A model generated the notes under the pieces. It saw nothing but the letters and a program-made list of their open reading frames with translations, had not been told where the DNA came from and did no database searches. A DNA stretch of 64,000 nucleotides from Thermoanaerobaculia bacterium. GTDB lineage: Bacteria; Acidobacteriota; Thermoanaerobaculia; Multivoradales; Multivoraceae. Of this stretch, positions 50,038 through 58,241 are shown one piece after another (position 1 is the stretch's first letter; each line of letters starts with the position of its first letter). The translations under genes were made by a program, and so were the position numbers. Where the stretch lies: positions 137,655 through 201,654 of the forward strand of contig JAJEHN010000017.1 in the NCBI GenBank assembly GCA_022823665.1, read 5' to 3'.

Positions 50038-50604
50038 CTAGCGTCGGGAGTCTTGCCGCACCGACGCTTTCGAACCCCGCCGGAGCAGCGAGAACAGGAG
50101 GCCGGCAAGACCCACGACCGCCGCGGCGCCGACGAGCAGCGTCGGCGTCGCCGGCTCCAGGGCCGAGGACATCGCCACGTTGAGACCGCGCCAGGAAGCG
50201 TCGAGCAGGCCGGCGCCGAGCATGCCGAGGGTTGCCCCGAAGTCGAACAGGGTCGCCGCCGCGGAAGCCGCCGACCCGGCCGCCGGCGCGAGGGTCGCGA
50301 GCAGCGCCAGCGCGCCGCCGAACAGAGCGACCAGGGCCGCGGCGGCCACGGCGGCGCGGCGGCGGCCGGCGCGGAGTGGCGCGTGGACGTCGACGGCCAG
50401 CGGCTCGGGCGAGAGCCGTTCCGCCGCCAGGAGCTCGTGAAGCGCCGACAGATCCCGCGCCTCGTCCCGGCACGCCGGGCATTCGGCCATGTGCTGCTCC
50501 GCCGACCGCCGCTCGGCCTCGCTGACGGCGCCGTCGACCCAGGCGTCGATCAACTCGGCGTGGGCACAGGAAGCCATCCCGTCCGACCTGTCTGAACTCG
50601 TCAT
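50038..50604 (-). CDS. Membrane anti-sigma factor with zinc-finger (ZAS-like) domain
   Basis: 188 residues. The N-terminal zf-HC2 motif HMAECPACRDE (HxxxCxxC) is the sigma-binding ZAS type. Two to three membrane helices (about 85-110, 120-145, 158-178) follow. It lies 21 bases after the ECF sigma gene, its presumed target. ATG 50602-50604; an internal ATG nine codons on is also possible. Confidence 0.85.
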   Translation of the reverse strand: MTSSDRSDGMASCAHAELIDAWVDGAVSEAERRSAEQHMAECPACRDEARDLSALHELLAAERLSPEPLAVDVHAPLRAGRRRAAVAAAALVALFGGALALLATLAPAAGSAASAAATLFDFGATLGMLGAGLLDASWRGLNVAMSSALEPATPTLLVGAAAVVGLAGLLFSLLRRGSKASVRQDSRR

Positions 50605-50625
50605 CGCCGTTACTCCCGCCGTCCG

Positions 50626-51213
50626 TCAGTCGGTGAGGTAGTCGGCCAGCCGGGCCTTCAGCATCCGGCGGCCGCGAAACAACTTGTTCTTGACGGTGCC
50701 CAGGGGCATGCCCTTGAACTCCGCGATCTCTTCGTAGGTCATCTCGGCGAAGTGTCTCAACTGGATCAACTCGCGGTACTCCTCTCTGAGTCCGTCGATC
50801 GCGGCGCCGATGGCGTGGCGCCGTTCCAGGTTCCGCAGCGTCCGGTAGGGGTCCCTTTCCTCGCTCTCAAACTCCCGCTCCTGCACCTGCCCGTCCGCGC
50901 CGACCCGCTGAATCGGAACCAGCTTCAGACGCCGCTTCCGGATCAGGTCGATCGCGGCATTCCTCGCCACCCGAAACAGCCATGTCGAAAATCGGTACTG
51001 GGGGTTGTAACGGTCGAGGGCCCGGTAGACCCTCAGAAACACTTCCTGCGAAAGCTCTTCGGACTCCTGTGCGTTGCCGAGGAAGCGATTCAGGTAGTTG
51101 ATCAGCCGTCCCCGGTACCTCTCCACGAGGTCGGTGTACAGGGCGGCCTCGCCCTCCAGAATCGCAGCCACCAACTCTTCGTCGGTCGCCCGAGTTGCCT
51201 CCACAGCCTTCAC
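50626..51213 (-). CDS. ECF-type RNA polymerase sigma factor
   Basis: 195 residues. Region 2 has YRGRLINYLNRFLGN, SEELSQEVFLRVYRAL and FSTWLFRVARNAAIDLIR; region 4 has the helix-turn-helix MTYEEIAEFKGMPLGTVKNK. Regions 1 and 3 are absent, as in ECF factors. It is followed by its anti-sigma factor and a bactofilin-like membrane protein, so it may respond to envelope stress. GTG start at 51211-51213. Confidence 0.93.
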   Translation of the reverse strand: MKAVEATRATDEELVAAILEGEAALYTDLVERYRGRLINYLNRFLGNAQESEELSQEVFLRVYRALDRYNPQYRFSTWLFRVARNAAIDLIRKRRLKLVPIQRVGADGQVQEREFESEERDPYRTLRNLERRHAIGAAIDGLREEYRELIQLRHFAEMTYEEIAEFKGMPLGTVKNKLFRGRRMLKARLADYLTD

Positions 51214-51364
51214 CTACGTCGCCAGCGTCCGTTTGTTGCGCGGCGGCGCGAAAGGGAGACGAACCGGCCGGCCGCCACCGCTGCCACGGCTGCTGTAGCC
51301 TTTCCGCCCGCGGCACGGACCGCCGCCGCGCTCCACCGCGTCGCAGAGAGTAACCGGGTCACCC

Positions 51365-52057
51365 TTGGCAAACCTGATCCACGCACGCGGGCTGGGCATC
51401 CGGTTCGGACTTCACTGGGCGCTGGCCCACCTCGACCTCGACTTCGAGGCCGGAGGGCGGCTGCTGCTCGCCGGCGCCAACGGTTCCGGCAAGACGACCC
51501 TGCTCCGACTGATCGCGGGGCTCCGCCGGCCGACGGAGGGCCAACTGACCGTCGGCGGCAGGCGGCCCTTCGAGAACCGCGCCGGCGCCCGCCGCGAACT
51601 GTCCCTCGTCTCCCATCACGACTATCTCTACGACCGGCTGACCGCGATGGAGACACTGCGGCTCTGGAGCGAACTCTGCGAAGCCGACCCGGACCGCGGG
51701 CGGCTCGCCGACCTGCTCGAGGAGGTCGGGCTCGAAGCCGCGGCCGACCGCCACGTGGGCGGCTTCTCCGCCGGCATGAGAAAGCGGCTGATCCTCGCCC
51801 GCTGCCGTCTCGAGAACCCGCGGCTGCTGCTTCTCGACGAACCGTTCGCGGCGCTCGATCCGGAGGGCCAGACCCTGGTCGAGCGCTGGATCGAACGCTT
51901 CGCGGAGGGCGGCGGCTCCCTGATCGTCGCCTCCCACGCGATCGAGCGGGCCTCCCGGCTCTGCCGGCAGGCGCTTCTGCTCGAGCAGGGCCAGGCCGCC
52001 TGGCACGGCGAAGCCGCCGGGCTCGACGCCGCCTGGCGGCGGAGGCTCGGACAGTGA
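51365..52057 (+). CDS. ccmA: Heme ABC exporter ATP-binding protein CcmA
   Basis: 230-residue ABC ATPase: Walker A LAGANGSGKTT, signature FSAGMRKRLILARC, Walker B LLLLDEPFAALDPEG, and H-loop ASHA. The order and spacing match CcmA. It energises the CcmABCD complex that releases holo-CcmE. It starts the ccm operon. The first in-frame codon is TTG 51365; no ATG is near, so the start is tentative. Confidence 0.92.
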   Translation: MANLIHARGLGIRFGLHWALAHLDLDFEAGGRLLLAGANGSGKTTLLRLIAGLRRPTEGQLTVGGRRPFENRAGARRELSLVSHHDYLYDRLTAMETLRLWSELCEADPDRGRLADLLEEVGLEAAADRHVGGFSAGMRKRLILARCRLENPRLLLLDEPFAALDPEGQTLVERWIERFAEGGGSLIVASHAIERASRLCRQALLLEQGQAAWHGEAAGLDAAWRRRLGQ

Positions 52058-52734
52058 AGCTCGTGCGCCCCGTGCTGGTGCTGCTGCTGAAGGACCTGCG
52101 GGTCGAGTGGCGAGGACGGGTCCGCTTCCTCTCGATCGTCCTGTTCGGCGGCATCACCCTGGTCCTGTTCTCCTTCGCGATCGACACCGAGGGCGACATG
52201 GCGGCGTCGCTGGCGCCCGGATTCCTCACTCTGGCGCTGCTGCTCAGCTCGACCCTGGGCCTGTCCGAGTCCTTCCGCGTTGAGCGCGAGAACCGCTCTC
52301 TCGAGGGGCTGCTCCTGCTGCCGGTCGAGCCGGCGGTCCTGTTCTACGCCAAGGCGCTGGGCAACTTCGTGTTCCTCGCGATGCTGGCGCCGGTGCTCGT
52401 GCCCTCCGCGATCATCCTCTACAGCGTCGACACGGATTCCGCCGGGTTCCTCGGCGTGATCGCCGTCTGGCTGCTCGCCGCCGCGGCTCTCGCCGCTCCG
52501 GGCACGCTGTACGCGGCGATGACCAGCCGGGCCGCGAGCCAGGACGTCCTGCTGCCCCTGCTGCTCTTTCCCCTGGTCATCCCCGTCCTGATCGCGTCGG
52601 TCAAGAGCGCGGAGCTGCTGCTCCACGGGGATCCGATGGACCAGGCGCCGAGCTGGCTCCTGTTGCTGGCCGCCTTCGATGTAATCTACTGGGCGCTGGG
52701 AGGCGTGCTGGCGAAGGTCGCGATGGAGGAGTAG
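52054..52734 (+). CDS. ccmB: Heme exporter membrane subunit CcmB
   Basis: 226 residues with six membrane segments. The conserved charged loop ESFRVERENRSLEGLLLLP and LKDLRVEWRGR near the N-terminus are typical of CcmB. It pairs with CcmA. The GTG start overlaps the ccmA stop (GTGA). Confidence 0.92.
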   Translation: MKLVRPVLVLLLKDLRVEWRGRVRFLSIVLFGGITLVLFSFAIDTEGDMAASLAPGFLTLALLLSSTLGLSESFRVERENRSLEGLLLLPVEPAVLFYAKALGNFVFLAMLAPVLVPSAIILYSVDTDSAGFLGVIAVWLLAAAALAAPGTLYAAMTSRAASQDVLLPLLLFPLVIPVLIASVKSAELLLHGDPMDQAPSWLLLLAAFDVIYWALGGVLAKVAMEE

Positions 52735-52772
52735 GGCCTTCGCGCCGGGGCCGGAGAGGGAGCCAAACGAGC

Positions 52773-52961
52773 GTGGACGGCGTTATAGTCGGTGGTTGGG
52801 GATGGGTCATCGCCGCCTATGGTTCGGCGGTCGTTGCTCTCCTCCTCTACGTCTACAGCCTGTTCGTCCGCCGGCGGCGGATCGAGGCCAACGCTTCCTC
52901 ACAGGACCAGAGCCCACAGGACCAGAGTCATGAGCACGGAACCCACGACGCCGACGCCTGA
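52773..52961 (+). CDS. ccmD: CcmD-like small membrane protein
   Basis: 62 residues: one membrane helix (VIAAYGSAVVALLLYVYSLF) followed by RRRRIEA and a polar Gln/His/Asp tail, the CcmD layout. CcmD tethers CcmE to the CcmABC complex. GTG start; the 3' end overlaps ccmE by 32 bases. It directly follows ccmB, where ccmC would be expected. Confidence 0.8.
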   Translation: MDGVIVGGWGWVIAAYGSAVVALLLYVYSLFVRRRRIEANASSQDQSPQDQSHEHGTHDADA

Positions 52962-53421
52962 CGCCGGACCCGCTCCCCGGACCCGGCGGCTTCTCCTGCT
53001 GGCCGCGGGCGGGGCCGTGGCCGTGGCGCTCTCCGTGCTGGCCTTCGGCGACGTCGGCGAGAACCTCGTCTACTACTGGAGTCCGTCGGAACTCCACGAA
53101 GCGGGCCCGGAAGCCGTCGGCGCCAGCATCCGCCTCGGCGGGCTGGTGAAGGAGGGCTCCGTCAGCCGCAGCGACGACGGCCTGACCCTCGAGTTCACCG
53201 TCACCGACGGCGCGGCCCAGGTCGACGTCAGGACCACCGCGGTGCCTCCGGCCATGTTCCGGGAGGGCATCGGCGTCGTCCTCGAGGGGACGATGAGCGA
53301 GAGCGGCCAGTTCACGACCGCGCGGCTCATGGTCAAGCACGACAACGAGTACCAGGCGCCCGACGTCGAAGACCAGCGCAGCATGGAGGAGTTGATCGAG
53401 TCCATGCAGTTCGACACGTGA
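52930..53421 (+). CDS. ccmE: Heme chaperone CcmE
   Basis: 163-residue periplasmic OB-fold protein with one N-terminal membrane anchor (LLLLAAGGAVAVALSVLAF). The C-terminal VKHDNEYQAP contains the His that binds heme covalently and the nearby Tyr. SIRLGGLVKEGSV is the conserved OB entry. ATG 52930, within the ccmD frame. Confidence 0.94.
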   Translation: MSTEPTTPTPDAGPAPRTRRLLLLAAGGAVAVALSVLAFGDVGENLVYYWSPSELHEAGPEAVGASIRLGGLVKEGSVSRSDDGLTLEFTVTDGAAQVDVRTTAVPPAMFREGIGVVLEGTMSESGQFTTARLMVKHDNEYQAPDVEDQRSMEELIESMQFDT

Positions 53422-55418
53422 CCTCGGCCCTGGGCCAGGGGTTCGTCCTCCTGGGCCTGATCGCTGCCGGCTTCGGCACGGCCTTCGGCTACATCGCCGG
53501 CGTCAGGCGTTCGGCCGCCGGCCTCCGCCTCACCAGGCGTCTGGCGCTGCTGTTCGCCGTCGCCATGGTCGGAGCCTGCGCGGTCATGTGGTACGCGCTG
53601 CTCAGCCACGACTTCTCCGTCTCCTACGTCGCCCAGGTCGGGTCCACGGCGACGCCGCTGCACATCACGATCTTCTCCCTGTGGTCGTCGCTCGAGGGAT
53701 CGATCCTCTTCTGGGGGCTCATCCTGGGCCTCTACATCGCCGCCGCGGCCGTCTTCCAGCGCCGCGGCCACGAGGACTACCTCGCCTACACCCTGGCCAC
53801 CCTGCTCGGCATCGGCACCTTCTTCACCTTCCTGATCGCCAGCGTCGCCGACCCCTTCGCGCCGACCCCGCCGCCCGTGCCGGTCGATGGCCCGGGGCCG
53901 AACCCGCTGCTCCAGAACCACCTGCTGATGGCGATCCACCCGCCGATGCTCTACCTCGGCTACGTCGGCATGTCGGTCCCCTTCGCCATGGCGGTGGCGG
54001 CGCTGCTCCGTGGCCAGTTGGGCGCCACCTGGCTGCGCCCCATGCGCCGCTGGCTGCTGGTGCCGACCTCCTTCCTCACCGCCGGCATCATGCTCGGCGG
54101 CTGGTGGTCGTACGAGGTCCTCGGCTGGGGCGGCTACTGGGCCTGGGACCCCGTCGAGAACGCCTCCTTCCTGCCCTGGCTGACCGGCATCGCGGCGCTC
54201 CACTCGGGAATCGTCCAGCAGCGGCGCGGGACGCTGAAGGCATGGACCGTGATCCTCATCATGATCACCTTCCTGCTGACCATCCTGGGCACCTTCCTCA
54301 CCCGCTCGGGGGTCGTGAACTCGGTCCACTCGTTCACCCAGAGTCCGATCGGCCCGGTGTTCCTGGGGTTCCTCGGCCTCTGCGCCGCCGCCGTCGTCGT
54401 GCTGCTCGCGCTCCGGATCGACACCCTTGTGTCCGAGCCGTCGAACGAGCGCCTGGTCAGCCGCGAAGGCGCCTTCCTGCTGAACAACCTGCTCTTCGTC
54501 AGCCTGATGTTCACCGTGCTCGTCGGCACCCTCTACCCGATCGTCGCCGAGTCGCTGCGCGGGGTGAAGGTCAGCGTCGGCGAGCCCTACTTCAACCGCA
54601 TGGCGGTGCCGCTGTTCGCGGGGCTGCTTCTGCTGATGGGAGTGGGCCCGGCGCTCCCCTGGGGCGGCAGCGACCCCAAGCTGGTCCGCCGCGCCCTGGT
54701 GCGTCCGCTGCCCGCGGCCGCCGTCGGGCTCGTCGTGGCGCTCCTGCTCGGCGCCCGCTCCGCGCCGGTCCTCATCGTCTCCGCCTTCGCCGGCTTCGCG
54801 CTCTGGGTGACCGCCGACCAGGGCCTGCGGCCGGTGCGCGTCCGGCCCCGGCGCCAGGGCGGCAGGAGTCCGCTGGCGGCCGTTCTGGTGGCGCCGGACA
54901 AGCTCGGCGCCTACGTCGTCCACCTGGGCGTCCTGATCACCTTCGTCGCGGTCGCCGTGTCTTCGACCTTCCAGCGGGAGGCCGAGTCGACCCTTCGCGC
55001 CGGCGACACCCTCAGGCTGGGCGGGTACGAGATGACCTTCCACGGCGCCGAGCGGGTCCAGGAGCCGCACCTGATCCGCCACCAGGCCGAAGTCGAGGTC
55101 GTAACCAACGGCCGGAGCCGCGGCGTGCTCTACCCGTCGCTCAACATCTACCCGAACCAGCGGGAACCGATCGGCACTCCCGCGGTCCGCACCAGCGCGG
55201 GCCACGACCTCTACCTGACCCTGATGAACGTCGGCGGCGACGGTTCGATCGGCCTGCGGGCGATCACGACGCCGCTGGTTCTGTGGATCTGGATCGGCGT
55301 CGTCGTCATGGTCCTCGGCACCGCCCTCTGCCTGATCCCGACCGCCGCCGAACGGCGGGCGACGACGCCGCGGGCGGTTCCCGACCTGGCCGCCTCGCCG
55401 GCAGGGGGAGGTCGATGA
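53418..55418 (+). CDS. ccmF: Cytochrome c heme lyase subunit CcmF
   Basis: 666 residues with about fifteen membrane helices. The heme-handling WWD domain is WGGYWAWDPVENASFLPW, with LQNHLLMAIHPPMLYLGYVG and HSFTQSPIG giving the flanking His ligands. It ligates heme from CcmE to apocytochrome c with CcmH/I. The GTG start overlaps the ccmE stop (GTGA). Confidence 0.97.
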   Translation: MTSALGQGFVLLGLIAAGFGTAFGYIAGVRRSAAGLRLTRRLALLFAVAMVGACAVMWYALLSHDFSVSYVAQVGSTATPLHITIFSLWSSLEGSILFWGLILGLYIAAAAVFQRRGHEDYLAYTLATLLGIGTFFTFLIASVADPFAPTPPPVPVDGPGPNPLLQNHLLMAIHPPMLYLGYVGMSVPFAMAVAALLRGQLGATWLRPMRRWLLVPTSFLTAGIMLGGWWSYEVLGWGGYWAWDPVENASFLPWLTGIAALHSGIVQQRRGTLKAWTVILIMITFLLTILGTFLTRSGVVNSVHSFTQSPIGPVFLGFLGLCAAAVVVLLALRIDTLVSEPSNERLVSREGAFLLNNLLFVSLMFTVLVGTLYPIVAESLRGVKVSVGEPYFNRMAVPLFAGLLLLMGVGPALPWGGSDPKLVRRALVRPLPAAAVGLVVALLLGARSAPVLIVSAFAGFALWVTADQGLRPVRVRPRRQGGRSPLAAVLVAPDKLGAYVVHLGVLITFVAVAVSSTFQREAESTLRAGDTLRLGGYEMTFHGAERVQEPHLIRHQAEVEVVTNGRSRGVLYPSLNIYPNQREPIGTPAVRTSAGHDLYLTLMNVGGDGSIGLRAITTPLVLWIWIGVVVMVLGTALCLIPTAAERRATTPRAVPDLAASPAGGGR

Positions 55419-55951
55419 ACCGCAGGGTCCTGCTCGTGGGTCTCGGCATCTCGCTGCCGCTGCTCGCGTTCCTCGGCTTCGCCTTCCGGCACGACCCGCA
55501 GATCGTCGAGTCGCCGCTCGTCGGCAAGCCGGCGCCCAACTTCCGGCTCGCCGACCTCGACGGCAACATCGTCGACCTCGCGGAGCTGCGCGGCCGGCCG
55601 GTCATCGTCAACTTCTGGGCCACCTACTGCGTGCCCTGCCTGTACGAGCACCCGCTGCTGATGGAAGGCGCGCGGCGCTGGCAGGGCGAGATCCACTTCC
55701 TCGGCGTCATCTTCCAGGACGACCCCGAGACGATCGCGCAGTTCAACGCCGACTATGGAAGCTGGGGTCCGTCGCTGGTCGACGAGGGCGGCCGGGTCGC
55801 GATCGCCTACGGAGTCTACGGACCCCCGGAGACCTTCTTCATCGACCGCGACGGCGTGATCGTCGAGAAGGCGATCGGCCAGGTATGGCCGGACCAGCTC
55901 CTGGACGTCGCCAACCGCATGCTCGCGCAGCCCGCCGCGGCGACCGGCTGA
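55415..55951 (+). CDS. ccmG: Thiol:disulfide oxidoreductase CcmG/DsbE
   Basis: 178-residue membrane-anchored thioredoxin-fold protein: anchor LLVGLGISLPLLAFLGFAF, active site NFWATYCVPCLYE, cis-Pro region YGVYGPPETFFIDRDG. It reduces the cytochrome c CxxCH thiols before heme attachment. The ATG overlaps the ccmF stop (ATGA). Confidence 0.96.
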   Translation: MNRRVLLVGLGISLPLLAFLGFAFRHDPQIVESPLVGKPAPNFRLADLDGNIVDLAELRGRPVIVNFWATYCVPCLYEHPLLMEGARRWQGEIHFLGVIFQDDPETIAQFNADYGSWGPSLVDEGGRVAIAYGVYGPPETFFIDRDGVIVEKAIGQVWPDQLLDVANRMLAQPAAATG

Positions 55952-55952
55952 C

Positions 55953-56501
55953 ATGCGGCGCGCGACCGCCCTGCTGGGGCTACTGGCCGCGTTGCCCTTC
56001 GCCGCGCCCGCTGCGGCCCAGGAGACCGACACGCCGCCGAGAATCGACCTGCCCCCGGCCGAGGGCGAGTACCGGCCCGGGCTGGGCGTCGAGACGTCCC
56101 ACGAGCTGGGCGACCCCCTCGGCCATCCCCTCTCCGGCGAGGAACTCGACCGCGCCGTCGCCGAGGTCGCGGCCGACATCCGCTGCCCCAAGTGCCAGGC
56201 CCTGTCGATCGCCGATTCCGGCGCCGCGTCGGCCCAGGCGATGCGGGCGGAGGCGCGGTCCCTGCTCTCCCAGGGCTATACCCGCGAGCAGGTCGTCGGC
56301 TACTTCGAGCAGCGCTACGGCGAGTTCGTGCTGCTCGAGCCGCGAGCGCGCGGACTCAACCTGATCGTCTGGGCCGCCCCCGCCGGGATCGTCCTCGTCG
56401 GGGGACTGCTCGTCGCCCTGCGCCTCCGGCAACGCCGGCGAAGCGCCGACGAGGGCCTGGACAGCTACCTGCGGCAGGTGGAGCGGGAGACGGCGACCTG
56501 A
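55953..56501 (+). CDS. ccmH: Cytochrome c maturation protein CcmH
   Basis: 182 residues with a signal peptide (LLGLLAALPFAAPAAA). The active-site motif is IRCPKCQALSIADSGA (family LRCxxC), followed by YFEQRYGEFVLLEPRA and one C-terminal membrane helix (LIVWAAPAGIVLVGGLLVAL). It works with CcmG in thiol reduction. Start ATG one base after the ccmG stop. Confidence 0.95.
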   Translation: MRRATALLGLLAALPFAAPAAAQETDTPPRIDLPPAEGEYRPGLGVETSHELGDPLGHPLSGEELDRAVAEVAADIRCPKCQALSIADSGAASAQAMRAEARSLLSQGYTREQVVGYFEQRYGEFVLLEPRARGLNLIVWAAPAGIVLVGGLLVALRLRQRRRSADEGLDSYLRQVERETAT

Positions 56502-57421
56502 CTCTCGTCGCGACGATCGCCCTCGTCGCCGCCGTCCTCGCCGGCCTGGGAGTCGGCTTCGCCTTCCTGCCCCGGGAAGCCGCGGCGCGCGCCGCCGCGC
56601 TCGAGTTGCAGCGCGCCGACCTCGTGAACCGCCGCGAGGACCTCGTCGCCCGGCTGAAGCAGGCCGGCCTCGAAGCGGCCGACCGCCAGCGGCTCCAGGT
56701 CTCGACGGCGCGCGTGCTGAAGGAACTCGACGAGGTCGAGGAGGCGATCGCCGGCATCGCGCCGGAACGCGGCGGCAGGGCGAAAGCCGGCGCGCCGGCC
56801 GGCCGCGCCTTCGTCCAGGCTCACCCTCTGCTCTCCGGCGTCCTGCTCGGCGGCGGCGTGGTCGGCCTGGTCGCCGCGCTGGTCATCTGGGCGCAGACCG
56901 ACGCCCGGCCCGATCCGCAGGCCGAGCAGCAGATGGCGCAAGGCGGAGGCGAGACGGACTTCCGGGGCCAGAGGCCGCTGCCGCCCGAGCTCGTGCCACG
57001 AGCCGAGGAGCTGCAGCGGCAGATCGACGCCGATCCCTCGGACCTCGACGCCATGCGCGCCCTGATGCAACTGATGCTCGCCAACGGCCGCGCCTTCGAC
57101 GCCTTCCAGATCGCCCAGCAACTGCTGGAGATCGCCCCCGAAGACCCGGACGCGCACTTCGTCTCCGGCATCGTGCGCCTCCAGATGGGCCAGACCCAGG
57201 TCGCCCTCGACTCGCTGGACCGGTCGCTCCGAAGCGACCCCGGCCACGAGCAGGCAGCCCTGATGCGGGGTCTCCTCCTGCTGCAACTCGGCGACCGCGA
57301 CGGCGCCATCGCGACCTGGGAGCGCGCCAACGCCGCCCGCACCAGCCCACGCCTCGAGGAAGTCACCGCCATGGCCCGCGAAGGCCGGACCTTCGACGAG
57401 ATCGTCAACACCCCGCTCTGA
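56498..57421 (+). CDS. ccmI: CcmI-like TPR protein of cytochrome c maturation
   Basis: About 307 residues: membrane helix at the very N-terminus (IALVAAVLAGLGVGFAFL), a coiled-coil loop (DLVARLKQAGLEAADRQR), a second helix (about 110-130) and C-terminal TPRs (DALDSLDRSL type, ALMRGLLLLQLGDRDGAI). It presents apocytochrome c to CcmFH. No ATG, GTG or TTG is available; a CTG at 56498 overlapping the ccmH stop (CTGA) is the best start. Confidence 0.85.
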   Translation: MTLVATIALVAAVLAGLGVGFAFLPREAAARAAALELQRADLVNRREDLVARLKQAGLEAADRQRLQVSTARVLKELDEVEEAIAGIAPERGGRAKAGAPAGRAFVQAHPLLSGVLLGGGVVGLVAALVIWAQTDARPDPQAEQQMAQGGGETDFRGQRPLPPELVPRAEELQRQIDADPSDLDAMRALMQLMLANGRAFDAFQIAQQLLEIAPEDPDAHFVSGIVRLQMGQTQVALDSLDRSLRSDPGHEQAALMRGLLLLQLGDRDGAIATWERANAARTSPRLEEVTAMAREGRTFDEIVNTPL

Positions 57422-57456
57422 CAGCGGAGCCGGCCTGCGGCCGGCGCGTTCTCCCG

Positions 57457-57495
57457 GCCGCCTCCGGCGGCAGCGGGTCAGAAGACCCGCGCACC
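57457..57495 (+). repeat. Double-hairpin intergenic repeat, copy 5
   Basis: Same element with TCC in the first loop, preceded by a GCCGGCC-TGC-GGCCGGC-type hairpin at about 57429-57446. It lies between the convergent ccmI and aroK and supplies the GARVF end and TGA of aroK. Confidence 0.85.
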
Positions 57496-57993
57496 CGCCA
57501 ACCCCAGCCGCCGGATGATCCCGGCGGCGACGTCACGTTTGCGCTCCGTCCCCCGCGTTCGTACCCGTACATCCGCCTGGCGGTAGGACTCCAGGCGGCT
57601 CTCGTACAGCGCCCGCGCCTGTTCCGGGGTCTCGAACAGAGGCCGGCGTTTGTGAGACTGCTGCGCGCGGCGGCTGAGGGCCTCCCACGGCGGGTCGAGC
57701 CAGACGCTGGTGCCCAGCTCCGCGATCAGCCGGCGGTTCCGTTCCAGGGTGAACACGCCGCCGCCGGTGGCGATCACCGCCTGGTCGATCGCGGCGCAGC
57801 GTTCGAGGGCCGCCGTTTCGCGTTCGCGGAAGTACGTCTCGCCGCGTTCGAGGATCAGGTCGGCTACCGGCTTCCCCTCGCGCTCGGCGATGTCCGAGTC
57901 GAGGTCCAGGAACGTCCAGCCCAGGTCCCGGGCCATTCGCCGGCCGATCCGGCTCTTGCCGGCCGCCATGAAGCCGACGAGGAAGACGCGCAT
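57478..57993 (-). CDS. aroK: Shikimate kinase
   Basis: 171-residue P-loop kinase for shikimate 3-phosphate. Walker A FLVGFMAAGKS, shikimate-binding DLDSDIAEREG and RGETYFRERE, ATGGGVF for the substrate site, LID Arg in HKRRPLF. The C-terminal GARVF and stop are encoded by the hairpin repeat, as in proS. ATG 57991-57993. Confidence 0.95.
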   Translation of the reverse strand: MRVFLVGFMAAGKSRIGRRMARDLGWTFLDLDSDIAEREGKPVADLILERGETYFRERETAALERCAAIDQAVIATGGGVFTLERNRRLIAELGTSVWLDPPWEALSRRAQQSHKRRPLFETPEQARALYESRLESYRQADVRVRTRGTERKRDVAAGIIRRLGLAGARVF

Positions 57994-58009
57994 GGCGGTG
58001 CGGAGACGT

Positions 58010-58126
58010 TCAGTCGCCGTGCCGGTGCGCCCGCTCGCTCCTCAGCGCCCGCACCAGGAAGAACGTGAAGCCGCCCCAAACGAAGCCGCCGATCAGGACC
58101 ATGACGAGGATGGCGAGCAGTGACAT
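58010..58126 (-). CDS. MetS-like 38-residue membrane microprotein
   Basis: 38 residues: MSLLAILVMVLIGGFVWGGF, then TFFLVRALRSERAHRHGD. One membrane helix with the VWGGF motif recalls MetS, the small subunit of NSS-family amino-acid importers, but no NSS transporter is nearby. It begins the aroK transcript. TATAGT lies seven bases upstream of the ATG and there is no ribosome-binding site, which fits a leaderless start. Confidence 0.6.
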   Translation of the reverse strand: MSLLAILVMVLIGGFVWGGFTFFLVRALRSERAHRHGD

Positions 58127-58133
58127 CGGGAGG

Positions 58134-58139
58134 ACTATA
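58134..58139 (-). promoter_or_regulatory. -10 box TATAGT at a probable leaderless start (MetS-like gene)
   Basis: Minus-strand TATAGT (58134-58139), seven bases from ATG 58126. Five of six bases match the -10 consensus. No -35 is evident. Confidence 0.45.
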
Positions 58140-58241
58140 CGTGAGGGACTGGCAGCCGGCGGGACGTGGCTCGACGCTCAACCGCCGGCGGACCCTGCCC
58201 CGAATAGCATAGGCCGTTCTCGACAACGGAGCCAAGGAGAA

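Noticed and set aside
47566..50595. 1009-codon open frame on the plus strand across the TPR and sigma-operon region
   Set aside because: Crosses two genes in the wrong frame; Arg/Gly/Pro-rich with no motif.
51214..51260. ECF autoregulatory promoter upstream of the sigma gene
   Set aside because: No GGAAC-type -35 with a matching -10 at the proper spacing.
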